Translations under genes and position numbers: made by a program
In this document: piece by piece, positions 16,224 through 24,260 of the stretch
How the letters are laid out: each line of letters starts with the position of its first letter
Position numbering within the stretch: the first letter of the stretch is position 1
Assembly (NCBI GenBank): GCA_022824265.1
Contig: JAJEAG010000033.1
Location: 78,145 to 142,144 of the forward strand
DNA from: Candidatus Poribacteria bacterium
GTDB taxonomy: Bacteria; Poribacteria; WGA-4E; WGA-3G
Reading direction: 5' to 3'
DNA length: 64,000 nt
Notes under the pieces: generated by a model
What the model saw: the letters and a program-made list of their open reading frames with translations, nothing else
Told to the model about the DNA's origin: nothing
Databases searched by the model: none

Positions 16224-17084
16224 ATGAATAGTGATTATCTCATCAAACAAGGATTTTTTCAGGCACTGACTCAATTTGTTACATCACTTGATGTACATGC
16301 AAGTACTGAAGATGGTCAATGGCGTATAAAAGGTTTCATTGATGTATGCAGAAATATTTATACAATTTCTTCAGATACGAAAATAATTTCAAAGATTCTT
16401 GAAATACATCTTTTTCCTCGTATTCTCAATTTTGCTGAAGAGACTGGATACCGAGTGGTATTAGCTGAACATCAGAATTATTATCCAGACATCTTTTTTG
16501 TACATACAGACAACGAAGACATCAAATACGCAGTTGATTTTAAGACTACATATCGTTTACCAAAATATCCAGAGTTTTGTAATGGGTTCACATTAGGTTC
16601 ACATGGAGAATATTTTGTTAATAGAGAAAGCACAAAAAACATACAATTTCCTTACGGTCAATACCAAGGACATTTCTGTTTAGGTATAATTTACAGTAGA
16701 CAGATGGAAACGGAAGTTGATGAAACTCGTACATATAAGTTAGATGAACTTCATTCAATAGCTTCTGTTATAAAGGACTTCAAATTCTTCGTCGCTGAAA
16801 AATGGAAAATCGCGAGTGACAAAAGTGGCAGTGGTAATACTGCGAACATTGGTAGCATTAATAAAATTGATGATATAATTTCAGGACGTGGTATGTTCTC
16901 AAACTTAGGTGAGAATTGGTTTGACGATTATTGGATGAACTATGGTAAGATTACTATTGCAGAAGATAGTGGTAATACAAAGCAGATTAGGAATTTGAAA
17001 GATTTTGTTGAATATAGAGGTGGAAATGCTCGGTTAATCGTACCTAAAGCAAGAAAAATAGGTTTGAGGAATGGAAATCAGTGA
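16224..17084 (+). CDS. EcoRV-like type II restriction endonuclease (predicted GATATC)
   Basis: The 286-residue protein matches EcoRV along most of its length. Shared stretches, as I remember the EcoRV sequence, include SDTK, NYYPD, the DFKTTY strand, FTLG, TKNI, KW.IA, SGSGNT.NIGSI and DYW.NY. The catalytic PD...DxK centre is D89, D105 and K107, with the same 16-residue spacing as D74/D90 in EcoRV, and E60 corresponds to E45. The GS-G-N-T glycine-rich recognition loop is intact, which supports GATATC as the target. An N-terminal segment of about 15 residues is extra. The gene ends inside the methylase gene by a 14-base overlap. Confidence 0.92.
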   Translation: MNSDYLIKQGFFQALTQFVTSLDVHASTEDGQWRIKGFIDVCRNIYTISSDTKIISKILEIHLFPRILNFAEETGYRVVLAEHQNYYPDIFFVHTDNEDIKYAVDFKTTYRLPKYPEFCNGFTLGSHGEYFVNRESTKNIQFPYGQYQGHFCLGIIYSRQMETEVDETRTYKLDELHSIASVIKDFKFFVAEKWKIASDKSGSGNTANIGSINKIDDIISGRGMFSNLGENWFDDYWMNYGKITIAEDSGNTKQIRNLKDFVEYRGGNARLIVPKARKIGLRNGNQ

Positions 17085-18003
17085 TAAAAGTTATGATTCC
17101 CCAATTAAGTGTCAAGGAATAAAGAGCAAACTTGTTCCTCTCATAAAGCAATCTGTGGACTGGTCTTTTAATGGTAAATGGGTTGAACCCTTTATGGGAT
17201 CGGGTGTCGTTGGTTTTAATATTATACCGCGTAACGCAATATTTGCAGATAGCAATCCGCATCTAATTAACTTCTATAACGCGATCTCAAGTGGAGAAAT
17301 AAATGGATTAATAGTAAGAAACTTTTTGGAACATCACGGTAAAAAACTATCAAACAGTGGGAAAGATTATTATTATGAAGTTCGGGAAAGGTTTAATAAA
17401 ACACATGAACCCTTAGATTTTCTTTTCTTAAATCGATGCTGCTTTAATGGAATGATTCGCTTCAATCGCAATGGAGAATTTAATGTCCCGTTTGGTCATA
17501 AACCACAACGGTTTTCTAAAGCATATATTACAAAGATTGTGAACCAAGTTAACTACGTTTATGTCATGTCAAGACATTCAAATTGGTCATTTATCTGTCA
17601 AGATTTTAAAGAAACACTTAAAAACCTTTCTGAAGAAGATTTTGTCTACTGTGATCCACCTTATGTTGGACGGCACGTTGATTATTTTGATAGTTGGGAT
17701 GAAGAAAACGAACAATACCTATTTGAATCTCTGAATCAATCTTCTTGCAGATTCATTTTATCAACGTGGCATAGTAATCAATATAGAGAGAATATCTTCC
17801 TTAAGGATTTGTGGTCGAAATTTCATGTGCTAACCAAGGAACACTTTTATTATGTTGGTGCCAAAGAGGAAAATAGAAAACCAATGCTTGAGGCATTGGT
17901 TATGAATTTCACACCCGAACATATACATGAGGAACCAACAGTGCGAGCTGAACAACTTTCGCTTTTTGAAAAACTGGCAGAATATCAAAGAAGTGAAGTT
18001 TGA
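17071..18003 (+). CDS. EcoRV-type adenine-N6 DNA methyltransferase
   Basis: The 310-residue enzyme is a Dam-like class-alpha adenine methylase. FMGSG (41-45) is the AdoMet motif I and DPPY (195-198) is catalytic motif IV. Similarity to M.EcoRV is strong through IKxQGIKxKLVP, WVEPFMG, SNPHLI-FYNA, YYYEVRERFN, EPLDFLFLNR and the DPPYVGRHVDYF block. It would protect GATATC sites from the adjacent nuclease. The ATG lies within the last 14 bases of the nuclease gene, so translation is probably coupled. I see no controller (C) gene beside the pair. Confidence 0.94.
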   Translation: MEISDKSYDSPIKCQGIKSKLVPLIKQSVDWSFNGKWVEPFMGSGVVGFNIIPRNAIFADSNPHLINFYNAISSGEINGLIVRNFLEHHGKKLSNSGKDYYYEVRERFNKTHEPLDFLFLNRCCFNGMIRFNRNGEFNVPFGHKPQRFSKAYITKIVNQVNYVYVMSRHSNWSFICQDFKETLKNLSEEDFVYCDPPYVGRHVDYFDSWDEENEQYLFESLNQSSCRFILSTWHSNQYRENIFLKDLWSKFHVLTKEHFYYVGAKEENRKPMLEALVMNFTPEHIHEEPTVRAEQLSLFEKLAEYQRSEV

Positions 18004-18062
18004 TAATGTTAAATTACATTATGTTCTATGTTTGGTAATCTTTAATATTTCATCACGAAGCA

Positions 18063-19697
18063 CTAAAATGATGTCTTCCGCAAGCCAAAATCATGTAACC
18101 ATCCTATAGAATCAATCATCTGTTTCTGATATTCATGCATCCTGACCTCAATCAATGCTGGTTTTTCTGCGTCAAGTGCGTCGCGTAAGATTGGCTTGAA
18201 GTCATCTAAATCATCAACCCTCCTTGCATAAACACCAAATGATTTCGCAAATTCGACAAAATCAGGATTCTGTAGGTCAGTATCAATCGTACGACCCTCA
18301 AAACCTTTCTGTTGAGATCCTTTTATAGCAGATAGACAATCATCATTAATCACAATCACAACGACATTAATTCCATATTTTATCGCAGTTGCCATCTCCA
18401 TTGCTCCCATCATAAATCCACCATCTCCACTAAAGCAGACAACCGGTCTATCAGGATAAGCAATCTTTGCACCGATAGCAGCTGGATATGAATATCCTAA
18501 TGCAACGCCTATATTTGGATGTAGAAAGTTATGTGGATTGTAAATTGGGAATTCCGCAAATGACGCATAACCCAGAGAATGAACATCAACCGAATAGATT
18601 GTATCGCGTGGAAGAATTTTTTGTAGGTCGTGTAGAATTGGGAGAGGCGGTTGTGAATTAAACTTGGTACGCAGTGGGGGCAGTACGGAATTCCATTCGT
18701 TTTGATCAATTGATATATCCTCAATGAGTGCTTGTAAGGTTAGTTTTAAATCACCCACAATCCCTATTTCACAAGGATATTCCCTTCCAATCTCATTCTC
18801 ATCTTCATCAATTTGGATGAAAGATTCAGGCATCTTCAAACTCCAATTTCTGGTGTCAATTGATGTAAATCTTGTTCCAATTGAAATTAGACAGTCTGCG
18901 TGTTTGAGTGCCTGCTGACCTAAATAACCGTAGGAGACTTGCAATGCTAATGGATGGTCTTCTGACAATGCTCCCTTAGCACAACGCGAAACAATTACAG
19001 GTGCTTTCAACTTTTCTGCGAGAAGTTTCAACTCATTTCTTGCATTGGAATGAATTACGGAGGATCCAGCGAAAATCAGAGGTAATTTCGCAGCGCGAAT
19101 CTTCTCTGCAGCAGTATTTAGCGAAGAAGTATCAGGTAATGGTAAATCGTCACGGTGCACACGATCTGGTATACTTACTTCTTCATATCCAGATGTAACA
19201 TCCATAGGAAATTCCAAAACGGTTGGTCCCGGTCTACCGTTACGCATGGCATTAAATGCATTTTCAACAACAATTGGAATTTCAGAGACAGAATGTGCAA
19301 TCGCACAATATTTTGTAAATGAATCAAAGTACCGCATCTGATCCAATCCGTGGAACATTTTACTTGGATGTCTACTGTAAAAGTCAGAGTGACTCTGTCC
19401 AGTAATCAACAAAACTGGGACACAATCTGTGAATGCCTCTAATATACCTGTAGACGCATTACTTGCTCCAGGACCTGGCACAGTGATTGCAACACCTACC
19501 TCACCCGTTGCGCGGGCAAAACCATCTGCCATCAACGTGGCAGAATATTCATGACGTACGAGAAAATGGTTAATATACCCAGTTCCACAACGAAGTAGGG
19601 AATCATAAATATTGATATTTTGAGTTCCTGGCATTCCAAAGATGGTATTTACGCCCTGTGCCTTCAAACATTCTATGAGTATATCTCCACCGTTCAC
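18063..19697 (-). CDS. Thiamine pyrophosphate enzyme, acetolactate-synthase-like
   Basis: This 544-residue TPP enzyme has the three ALS-type domains in order. The Pyr domain has the catalytic glutamate in RHEYSATLMADGFARATG (about 49-66). The middle domain has TAAEKIRAAKLPLIFAGSSV. The PP domain has GDGGFMMGAMEMATAIKYGINVVVIVINDD, the TPP/Mg motif (GDG...N-D-D; usually NN). No partner regulatory subunit is adjacent, so it may be a benzoylformate or glyoxylate carboligase-like enzyme. The start is GTG at 19695-19697 with AGGAG seven bases upstream. Confidence 0.88.
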   Translation of the reverse strand: MNGGDILIECLKAQGVNTIFGMPGTQNINIYDSLLRCGTGYINHFLVRHEYSATLMADGFARATGEVGVAITVPGPGASNASTGILEAFTDCVPVLLITGQSHSDFYSRHPSKMFHGLDQMRYFDSFTKYCAIAHSVSEIPIVVENAFNAMRNGRPGPTVLEFPMDVTSGYEEVSIPDRVHRDDLPLPDTSSLNTAAEKIRAAKLPLIFAGSSVIHSNARNELKLLAEKLKAPVIVSRCAKGALSEDHPLALQVSYGYLGQQALKHADCLISIGTRFTSIDTRNWSLKMPESFIQIDEDENEIGREYPCEIGIVGDLKLTLQALIEDISIDQNEWNSVLPPLRTKFNSQPPLPILHDLQKILPRDTIYSVDVHSLGYASFAEFPIYNPHNFLHPNIGVALGYSYPAAIGAKIAYPDRPVVCFSGDGGFMMGAMEMATAIKYGINVVVIVINDDCLSAIKGSQQKGFEGRTIDTDLQNPDFVEFAKSFGVYARRVDDLDDFKPILRDALDAEKPALIEVRMHEYQKQMIDSIGWLHDFGLRKTSF

Positions 19698-19700
19698 ACA

Positions 19701-19835
19701 TCACTCTCCTTTGTGTTTTTTCAAGAATTCTTCTAACCAAGCATCTGGATCACGTCCAAGTTTACGCAAAAATTGACACCCTATTTTTTTAACAAAGTTC
19801 GGCATTAGGTTAAATAGTTTTAGCTGCCAACTCAT
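19701..19835 (-). CDS. Small protein of unknown function
   Basis: A short frame encodes about 44 residues from an ATG at 19835 (MSWQLKLFNLMPN), with a weak GGG upstream; longer in-frame starts run into the preceding ATPase gene. The end (RKLGRDPDAWLEEFLKKHKGE) is polar and helix-like. It lies exactly between the ABC ATPase gene and the TPP enzyme GTG, leaving three bases before that codon, which suggests a co-transcribed small gene. It is not a family I know, and a chance frame cannot be excluded. Confidence 0.4.
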   Translation of the reverse strand: MSWQLKLFNLMPNFVKKIGCQFLRKLGRDPDAWLEEFLKKHKGE

Positions 19836-19857
19836 ATATTTACCCGTATTACACATT

Positions 19858-20988
19858 TTATGTGAATAATGTATCACCTGTAATCTTATCAAAGAGATGA
19901 ATCCGTTCTGAGACAAATGATACATAAAGATGTTGTCCTATATCCGCTTCAAAGTTAGGTGATGTTCTTGATTTCAGGATAGTATGTGAACCGTCAACAT
20001 CAGTTCCAAGTGTTATTTCCACGATTGTTTCCGCTCCCAGTGGTTCAATACTATAGACTTCTGCCTCAAAAGAATTTGGCATTGATTGATGGCTGACAAG
20101 TACATCCTCCGGATGTGCCCCCAAAACATAATCCTTTACAGCACTATTATTGATAATAGAATTTGAAATTCGCGAATCTTGTAGATCGAATAAGAAACCA
20201 TTTCCACTGTTACCCATCAAACCTAAACGAAGATTTCCATTGTCAGACAAGATTTCACACGGAATACAGTTCATGCTTGGACTGCCAATAAAACCAGCAA
20301 CAAATAGGTTCGCTGGATGGTTATAAATATCTGACGGTGTTCCTAATTGCTGAATCTTACCTGAATCAAGCACAGCAATACGGTCTGCCATTGACATGGC
20401 TTCTACTTGATCATGGGTGACATAGAAGGTGGTTGTACCAAGTTCACGTTGTCTCCATCTAATTTCAACCCGCATTTCGGTACGTAACTTTGCATCAAGA
20501 TTAGAAATTGGTTCATCCATCAGGAAAACTTGTGGACGTCGCACCATTGCTCTACCGAGACCAACACGTTGTGTTTCTCCGCCACTTAATTGATTTGGAT
20601 TACGCATCAACAGATGTTCAATATGTAACATCTGTGCAATGTCTTTCACACGTCTATCAATCTCTTCTGATGATAATTTTCGAGGATGTAAGGGAAATGC
20701 CATGTTCTCATAAACGGTGAGATGTGGATAGAGGATATGGGATTGAAAAACAAAGGCAACATCACGTTCAGCGGGTGATTTATCGTTTACACAGACATCA
20801 TCTAAATAGATACTGCCTTCTTCTGGTTTATCTAAACCTGCGATACACCGGAGTGTAGTTGTTTTCCCAGCACCTGTTTGTCCAAGAAGTACAAAGAATT
20901 CTTCATCTTTGACATCAAGCGATATATCGTTCAGAGCAGTCAGTTCTCCGAAACGTTTCGTTACGTTTTCCAGTTTTACTGTTGCCAT
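19858..20988 (-). CDS. ABC transporter ATP-binding protein, UgpC/MalK type
   Basis: The 376-residue ATPase has Walker A GQTGAGKT (36-43), signature LSGGETQ, Walker B VFLMDEP with the D-loop NLDAK, and the switch histidine in VTHDQVEAM. The C-terminal 140 residues (LGAHPEDVLV, EPLGAETIVEI, RIHLFDKITGDTLF) form the OB/TOBE domain typical of carbohydrate importers. LSGGETQ is an uncommon form of the LSGGQ motif but a known variant. The permease and binding protein genes are not adjacent. The divergent gene is a sugar-type Gfo/Idh oxidoreductase, fitting a carbohydrate-related role. Confidence 0.9.
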   Translation of the reverse strand: MATVKLENVTKRFGELTALNDISLDVKDEEFFVLLGQTGAGKTTTLRCIAGLDKPEEGSIYLDDVCVNDKSPAERDVAFVFQSHILYPHLTVYENMAFPLHPRKLSSEEIDRRVKDIAQMLHIEHLLMRNPNQLSGGETQRVGLGRAMVRRPQVFLMDEPISNLDAKLRTEMRVEIRWRQRELGTTTFYVTHDQVEAMSMADRIAVLDSGKIQQLGTPSDIYNHPANLFVAGFIGSPSMNCIPCEILSDNGNLRLGLMGNSGNGFLFDLQDSRISNSIINNSAVKDYVLGAHPEDVLVSHQSMPNSFEAEVYSIEPLGAETIVEITLGTDVDGSHTILKSRTSPNFEADIGQHLYVSFVSERIHLFDKITGDTLFT

Positions 20989-21020
20989 ATATGTGTTAAC
21001 TCAAAATCAGATATGTCTCC

Positions 21021-21049
21021 ATTATTACATGTATGTGAACAGATGTCAA
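21021..21049 (-). promoter_or_regulatory. Candidate promoter of the sugar ABC ATPase gene
   Basis: Reading leftward, TTGACA (21044-21049) and AATAAT (21021-21026) are separated by 17 bases. The predicted start near 21014 leaves a leader of about 25 bases before the ATG at 20988. It faces away from the Gfo/Idh promoter at 21082, giving a divergent pair in 189 bases. Confidence 0.6.
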
Positions 21050-21081
21050 CTGATGAATCAAAACAGCAGAATTATATCTTC

Positions 21082-21110
21082 TTGACATGAGAATTGCATA
21101 TTGATAACAT
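21082..21110 (+). promoter_or_regulatory. Candidate promoter of the Gfo/Idh gene
   Basis: TTGACA (21082-21087) and TAACAT (21105-21110) lie 17 bases apart. The start would be near 21117, leaving about 60 bases of leader with AAGGAG at 21166-21171 before the GTG at 21178. Confidence 0.6.
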
Positions 21111-21177
21111 AAAAGTAATAAAACGACTTCTATAACCCTTTCAATGATTGAAGGTGTTATATTGTAAGGAGAAACTT

Positions 21178-22227
21178 GTGCCACACACATATAAAACTTG
21201 CCTTATTGGATGTGGACGTATGGGAGCAACCATTGACGATGAGGTAGCAAATCGACCAGATAGCTTTATCTGGCAGCCGTTTTCACATGCTGCTGCTGCT
21301 GTTGCATGTAATAGAACTGACCTTATCGCGGTTTCAGATGTTTTTGAAGAAAAAGCAGAAGCTATTAGAATACGTTATGGTGCTGAACGCGCCTATACGG
21401 ACTACAAAGAGATGATTACAACCGAAAAACCTGATATTGTCTGTATCGCAACTCGTCCTGGACCGCATGCAGATATAACTGTGTTTGCTGCCGAAAACGG
21501 GGTTAAAGGTATCTACTGCGAAAAACCGCTTTGCTGCTCTATGGAAGAAGCAGATATTATGGTGGATATAGTTGAAAAGCACGGTGTCAAGTTTAATTAT
21601 GGCACGCAACGACGTTACATGCCAATATATCGTAAAGTAAGAGAACTTGTGGATGCTGGAGAAATTGGTAATGTCCAATGTACTATCGCACAATACGGAG
21701 CTGGTTCTGCACTCTGGGGATTAACACATGCAGCGGATATGTTACTTTTCCTCGCCGGTGACCCAGAGGTTAACTATGTTCAAGGATCTATCTCCTGCAA
21801 GGATTCCGATTGGGATGGTAATCGTTTGAACGTTGATCCTGCTATTCATTGTGGATATATTAATTATGCCAACGGTGTGCATGGATATAACACTGCTGGG
21901 ACTGGACCTGAATTCGAGGTTTGTGGTACTGGTGGAAAAATCCGTGTGCAAAATAATAGTAGAGAGATACAATTTCGTAAAAAGGATGGAACATTCTATG
22001 AGGAAAAACCTTTTCCTGAGGTGTCACGTGCAACTGGAACAGTAATGGGAATTACTGACATTGCAGAAGCACTTGATGAAGACAGAGAGACGAAGGGACC
22101 TGTCCATCTCGCTCGGAGAAGTCAAGAAACATTAATGGGAATGATTGAATCTCATCGGTTGGGTGGACAACGTGTTCCACTACCAATGGAAAATCGTTCT
22201 TTGTATGTAACAAGAGACAATTGGTAA
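21178..22227 (+). CDS. Gfo/Idh/MocA-family oxidoreductase
   Basis: The 349-residue NAD(P)-dependent dehydrogenase has the Rossmann opening CLIGCGRMGATIDD and the family loop GIYCEKPLCCSMEEAD, where the EKP lysine binds the sugar. GTQRRYMPIYRKVRELVDAGEIGNV and GSALWGLTHAADML follow, with the histidine at the usual catalytic place. A GTG at 21178 is the better start because AAGGAG lies six bases before it; a TTG at 21148 is in frame but lacks a site. Substrates of the family are usually cyclic polyols or sugar derivatives. The gene is divergent from the sugar-type ABC ATPase gene. Confidence 0.88.
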   Translation: MPHTYKTCLIGCGRMGATIDDEVANRPDSFIWQPFSHAAAAVACNRTDLIAVSDVFEEKAEAIRIRYGAERAYTDYKEMITTEKPDIVCIATRPGPHADITVFAAENGVKGIYCEKPLCCSMEEADIMVDIVEKHGVKFNYGTQRRYMPIYRKVRELVDAGEIGNVQCTIAQYGAGSALWGLTHAADMLLFLAGDPEVNYVQGSISCKDSDWDGNRLNVDPAIHCGYINYANGVHGYNTAGTGPEFEVCGTGGKIRVQNNSREIQFRKKDGTFYEEKPFPEVSRATGTVMGITDIAEALDEDRETKGPVHLARRSQETLMGMIESHRLGGQRVPLPMENRSLYVTRDNW

Positions 22228-22314
22228 GTCCGTATGGATCTAATAGAACCTAAGGGTAGTTATTACCATAATTCATGATATTTCTCTCCAACTTATTCCT
22301 ATATATGCACAAAA

Positions 22315-22380
22315 TGCCAATATGGGATCCCATATTGGCAAAAATACATAAAAATGATAATATGGAATCCCATATTGGCA
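22315..22380. promoter_or_regulatory. Two palindromic operators upstream of the Fic gene
   Basis: A perfect 26-base palindrome occupies 22315-22340, with half-site TGCCAATATGGGA. A second, imperfect copy lies at 22355-22380 (right arm CCCATATTGGCA). Their centres are 40 bases apart, close to four helical turns, placing both on the same face of DNA. The second ends 17 bases before the Fic ATG, so binding would block transcription or translation. They are likely operators for the wHTH domain in the Fic protein itself (inference). Confidence 0.65.
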
Positions 22381-22397
22381 ATAGGATAAAACACTAA

Positions 22398-23525
22398 ATG
22401 GAAAAATTTAAAGCGGGTACATATAAACAGCAAGGAGGATATAAGAGTTTTACACCTTTCTACGTAAACCAATATTTTGCTTGGGAAAATCCTATTATAG
22501 ATGTTCTTTTAGAACAAGCAGGGAGACTATTAGGAGAACTCAACGCTTATGCTGATATTATACCAGATGTCGATTTTTTCATCAGAATGAATGTCTCCAA
22601 AGAAGCAAGAGACTCCACTCGAATTGAAGGCACAAAAACAGAACTTGACGAAGTTGTTTTACCACAAGAAGAAATTGATCCTGAAAGACGCGATGATTGG
22701 GAAGAAGTCCAAAACTATATTGAAGCTATGAATTTCGCAATAGCTGAACTCCCAAATATTCCTCTTTCAATGCGACTTCTCACGGAAGTACATAAAAGGC
22801 TACTCTCTGGTGTTCGTGGAAAAAATAGAGGCCCCGGTGAAATTCGTAAGAGTCAGAATCGTATTGGGGGTTCATCTTTTGCTGATGCGATATTTGTACC
22901 GCCTTCAGCTCCTGAAATACCTGATCTCTTAGGTGACCTTGAAAAATTTATACACAATAAATCCTTACATATTCCAGAACTGATTAAAATTGCAATAACA
23001 CATTACCAGTTTGAAACCATTCATCCATTTCTTGATGGAAACGGTAGATGCGGAAGATTATTAATTATCTTACAACTCATAAATACAAATATACTGACAA
23101 AGCCAGTCCTATACCTATCTACCTTTTTTGAGAAAAATAGAGATACATATTACGACTCACTCACAAGAGTCCGTACAACAAATGATTTGGAGCAATGGAT
23201 CACATTTTTCCTAAATGGAATAGTTGAAACTGCTCAACATGGAATTGATACGTTCAAAGAAATTATAAAACTTCAAAAGGAATATGAAACAAAAATACTA
23301 ACTTTAGGTTCTCGAACAAAAAATGCACAAAAACTATTACAATTTATGTATACATCACCAATTGTTAATGTGAAAACAGTTGAAAGAAAGTTAGAAATTA
23401 GTTTCTCAAGTGCCAATCGACTACTAAAATCCTTGGTAGAACTTAAAATATTAGAGGAAATCACAGGACATACTCGCAACCGCCTATTTGTTCTTGAGAA
23501 ATACATCAACCTCTTTAGAAGTTAA
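22398..23525 (+). CDS. Fic/DOC-family AMP-transferase with C-terminal winged helix
   Basis: This 375-residue protein has a Fic_N domain (about 1-95), the Fic core with HPFLDGNGRCGR (209-220) holding the catalytic histidine and nucleotide-binding glycines and arginines, and a C-terminal winged helix (about 310-375: KTVERKLEISFSSANRLLKSLVELKILEE). The inhibitory helix motif [S/T]xxxE[G/N] is present as STRIEG at 73-78, so this is a class II autoinhibited Fic. The usual role is AMP transfer to target hydroxyls. The paired palindromes before the gene suggest autoregulation through the winged helix. No partner antitoxin gene is seen. Confidence 0.9.
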   Translation: MEKFKAGTYKQQGGYKSFTPFYVNQYFAWENPIIDVLLEQAGRLLGELNAYADIIPDVDFFIRMNVSKEARDSTRIEGTKTELDEVVLPQEEIDPERRDDWEEVQNYIEAMNFAIAELPNIPLSMRLLTEVHKRLLSGVRGKNRGPGEIRKSQNRIGGSSFADAIFVPPSAPEIPDLLGDLEKFIHNKSLHIPELIKIAITHYQFETIHPFLDGNGRCGRLLIILQLINTNILTKPVLYLSTFFEKNRDTYYDSLTRVRTTNDLEQWITFFLNGIVETAQHGIDTFKEIIKLQKEYETKILTLGSRTKNAQKLLQFMYTSPIVNVKTVERKLEISFSSANRLLKSLVELKILEEITGHTRNRLFVLEKYINLFRS

Positions 23526-23627
23526 TATCAATCCATCGTAAAAGTGATTTCCGAATTGCGACTGTAACACAAAACCAGATAATACTGGTGATTATATATA
23601 TTTGATTTCACTCCAGAGACATTTAGC

Positions 23628-23944
23628 TTTCGTTAATTCGTAGAAATATGTCGTAAAGTCGCGACTTGAAAGTCGATCCTATAGTAACGTAAGTTCGGAA
23701 TAAGTAACTTACGGAATCGGCTGAATTCACACCCTAAATTCCGTTGGCATTGTTTTGTGTAGAAGCATCCGAATTTTCAGAGTCATTCTTGACTAAATAG
23801 GTCATAATAGTCCTATAAAACCTTACTGAATATAGGTTTGTAGCACATGATAAAATTGTTCAAATTTCCCTCTGACTCTGAAAACTCTGAATCTTTAGAA
23901 CGTCAGTAATGTAAATATCATCATGTCAAAGGGTTCCTACTGGT
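23628..23944 (+). repeat. Long structured repeat, copy 1 (inverted match at 50.5 kb)
   Basis: About 310 bases are repeated, inverted, at 50464-50774 with roughly nine of ten bases matching by eye. The left end contains the ATTCGTAGAAATATGTC block shared with shorter copies at 9.0 and 37.4 kb. Inside it are a hairpin CGTAAGTT/AACTTACG and a wider inverted repeat, TTTTCAGAGTCA (23774-23785) with TGACTCTGAAAA (23873-23884). No open frame spans it. It looks like a non-autonomous mobile or structural-RNA-like element. Confidence 0.75.
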
Positions 23945-24032
23945 CAGGACTATTTAGTTTTCGGTTTTTCTGATGCATTTTATCACAAAAGTTAATGTAG
24001 TGTCGTAAGGTATTACTTGGAAACTCAACATG

Positions 24033-24134
24033 GTAGTAGGCACACTCCGTGTCCCGTCCACCTGAGAGATATTTACGGCACACCAAATCAACGGTATGAA
24101 TGTCTTATGGCATTCCCCGGAGTGTGCCTACTAC
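24033..24134. mobile_element. Small element with 17-base perfect terminal inverted repeats
   Basis: GTAGTAGGCACACTCCG (24033-24049) is the exact reverse complement of the closing 17 bases (24118-24134). The 102-base unit has no plausible gene. The pattern fits a MITE-like or REP-type non-autonomous element. No transposase gene is nearby, and target duplications were not identified. Confidence 0.6.
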
Positions 24135-24222
24135 TTTGCAAGGATAAAATCTTAACTATTAGTCCAACTCGTCAACAAGAAATTTATAAAACTAAATAAC
24201 CCTGATCTCACTCTGATTTACC

Positions 24223-24251
24223 TTGTCACTATCAACAAATCATGCTAAAAT
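24223..24251 (+). promoter_or_regulatory. Promoter of the GlcD-type gene, likely giving a leaderless transcript
   Basis: TTGTCA (24223-24228) and TAAAAT (24246-24251) are separated by 17 bases. The ATG of the gene is at 24261, only nine bases after the -10 box, so transcription would begin at or a few bases before the start codon. No ribosome site is present, which agrees with leaderless translation. Confidence 0.55.
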
Positions 24252-24260
24252 ACACATAGC

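Larger units (their letters stand above)
23526..24260. other. Gene-free repeat-rich region of about 735 bases
   Basis: Nothing with a ribosome site or family resemblance is encoded here. It contains a short repeat piece at 23539-23564, the long structured repeat (23628-23944), and a small element with terminal inverted repeats (24033-24134). The right end holds the promoter of the GlcD-type gene. A 60-residue frame across the small element is rejected as chance coding. Confidence 0.7.

Noticed and set aside
16224..18003. Restriction-modification pair as part of a prophage or integrated element
   Set aside because: No integrase, transposase or attachment repeats were found around the pair; the tRNA-Asn nearby has no repeated 3' end downstream by eye.
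24017..24199. 60-codon frame across the small terminal-inverted-repeat element
   Set aside because: Its residues are translated from the repeat ends and their neighbours; no ribosome site, no hydrophobic or domain pattern.
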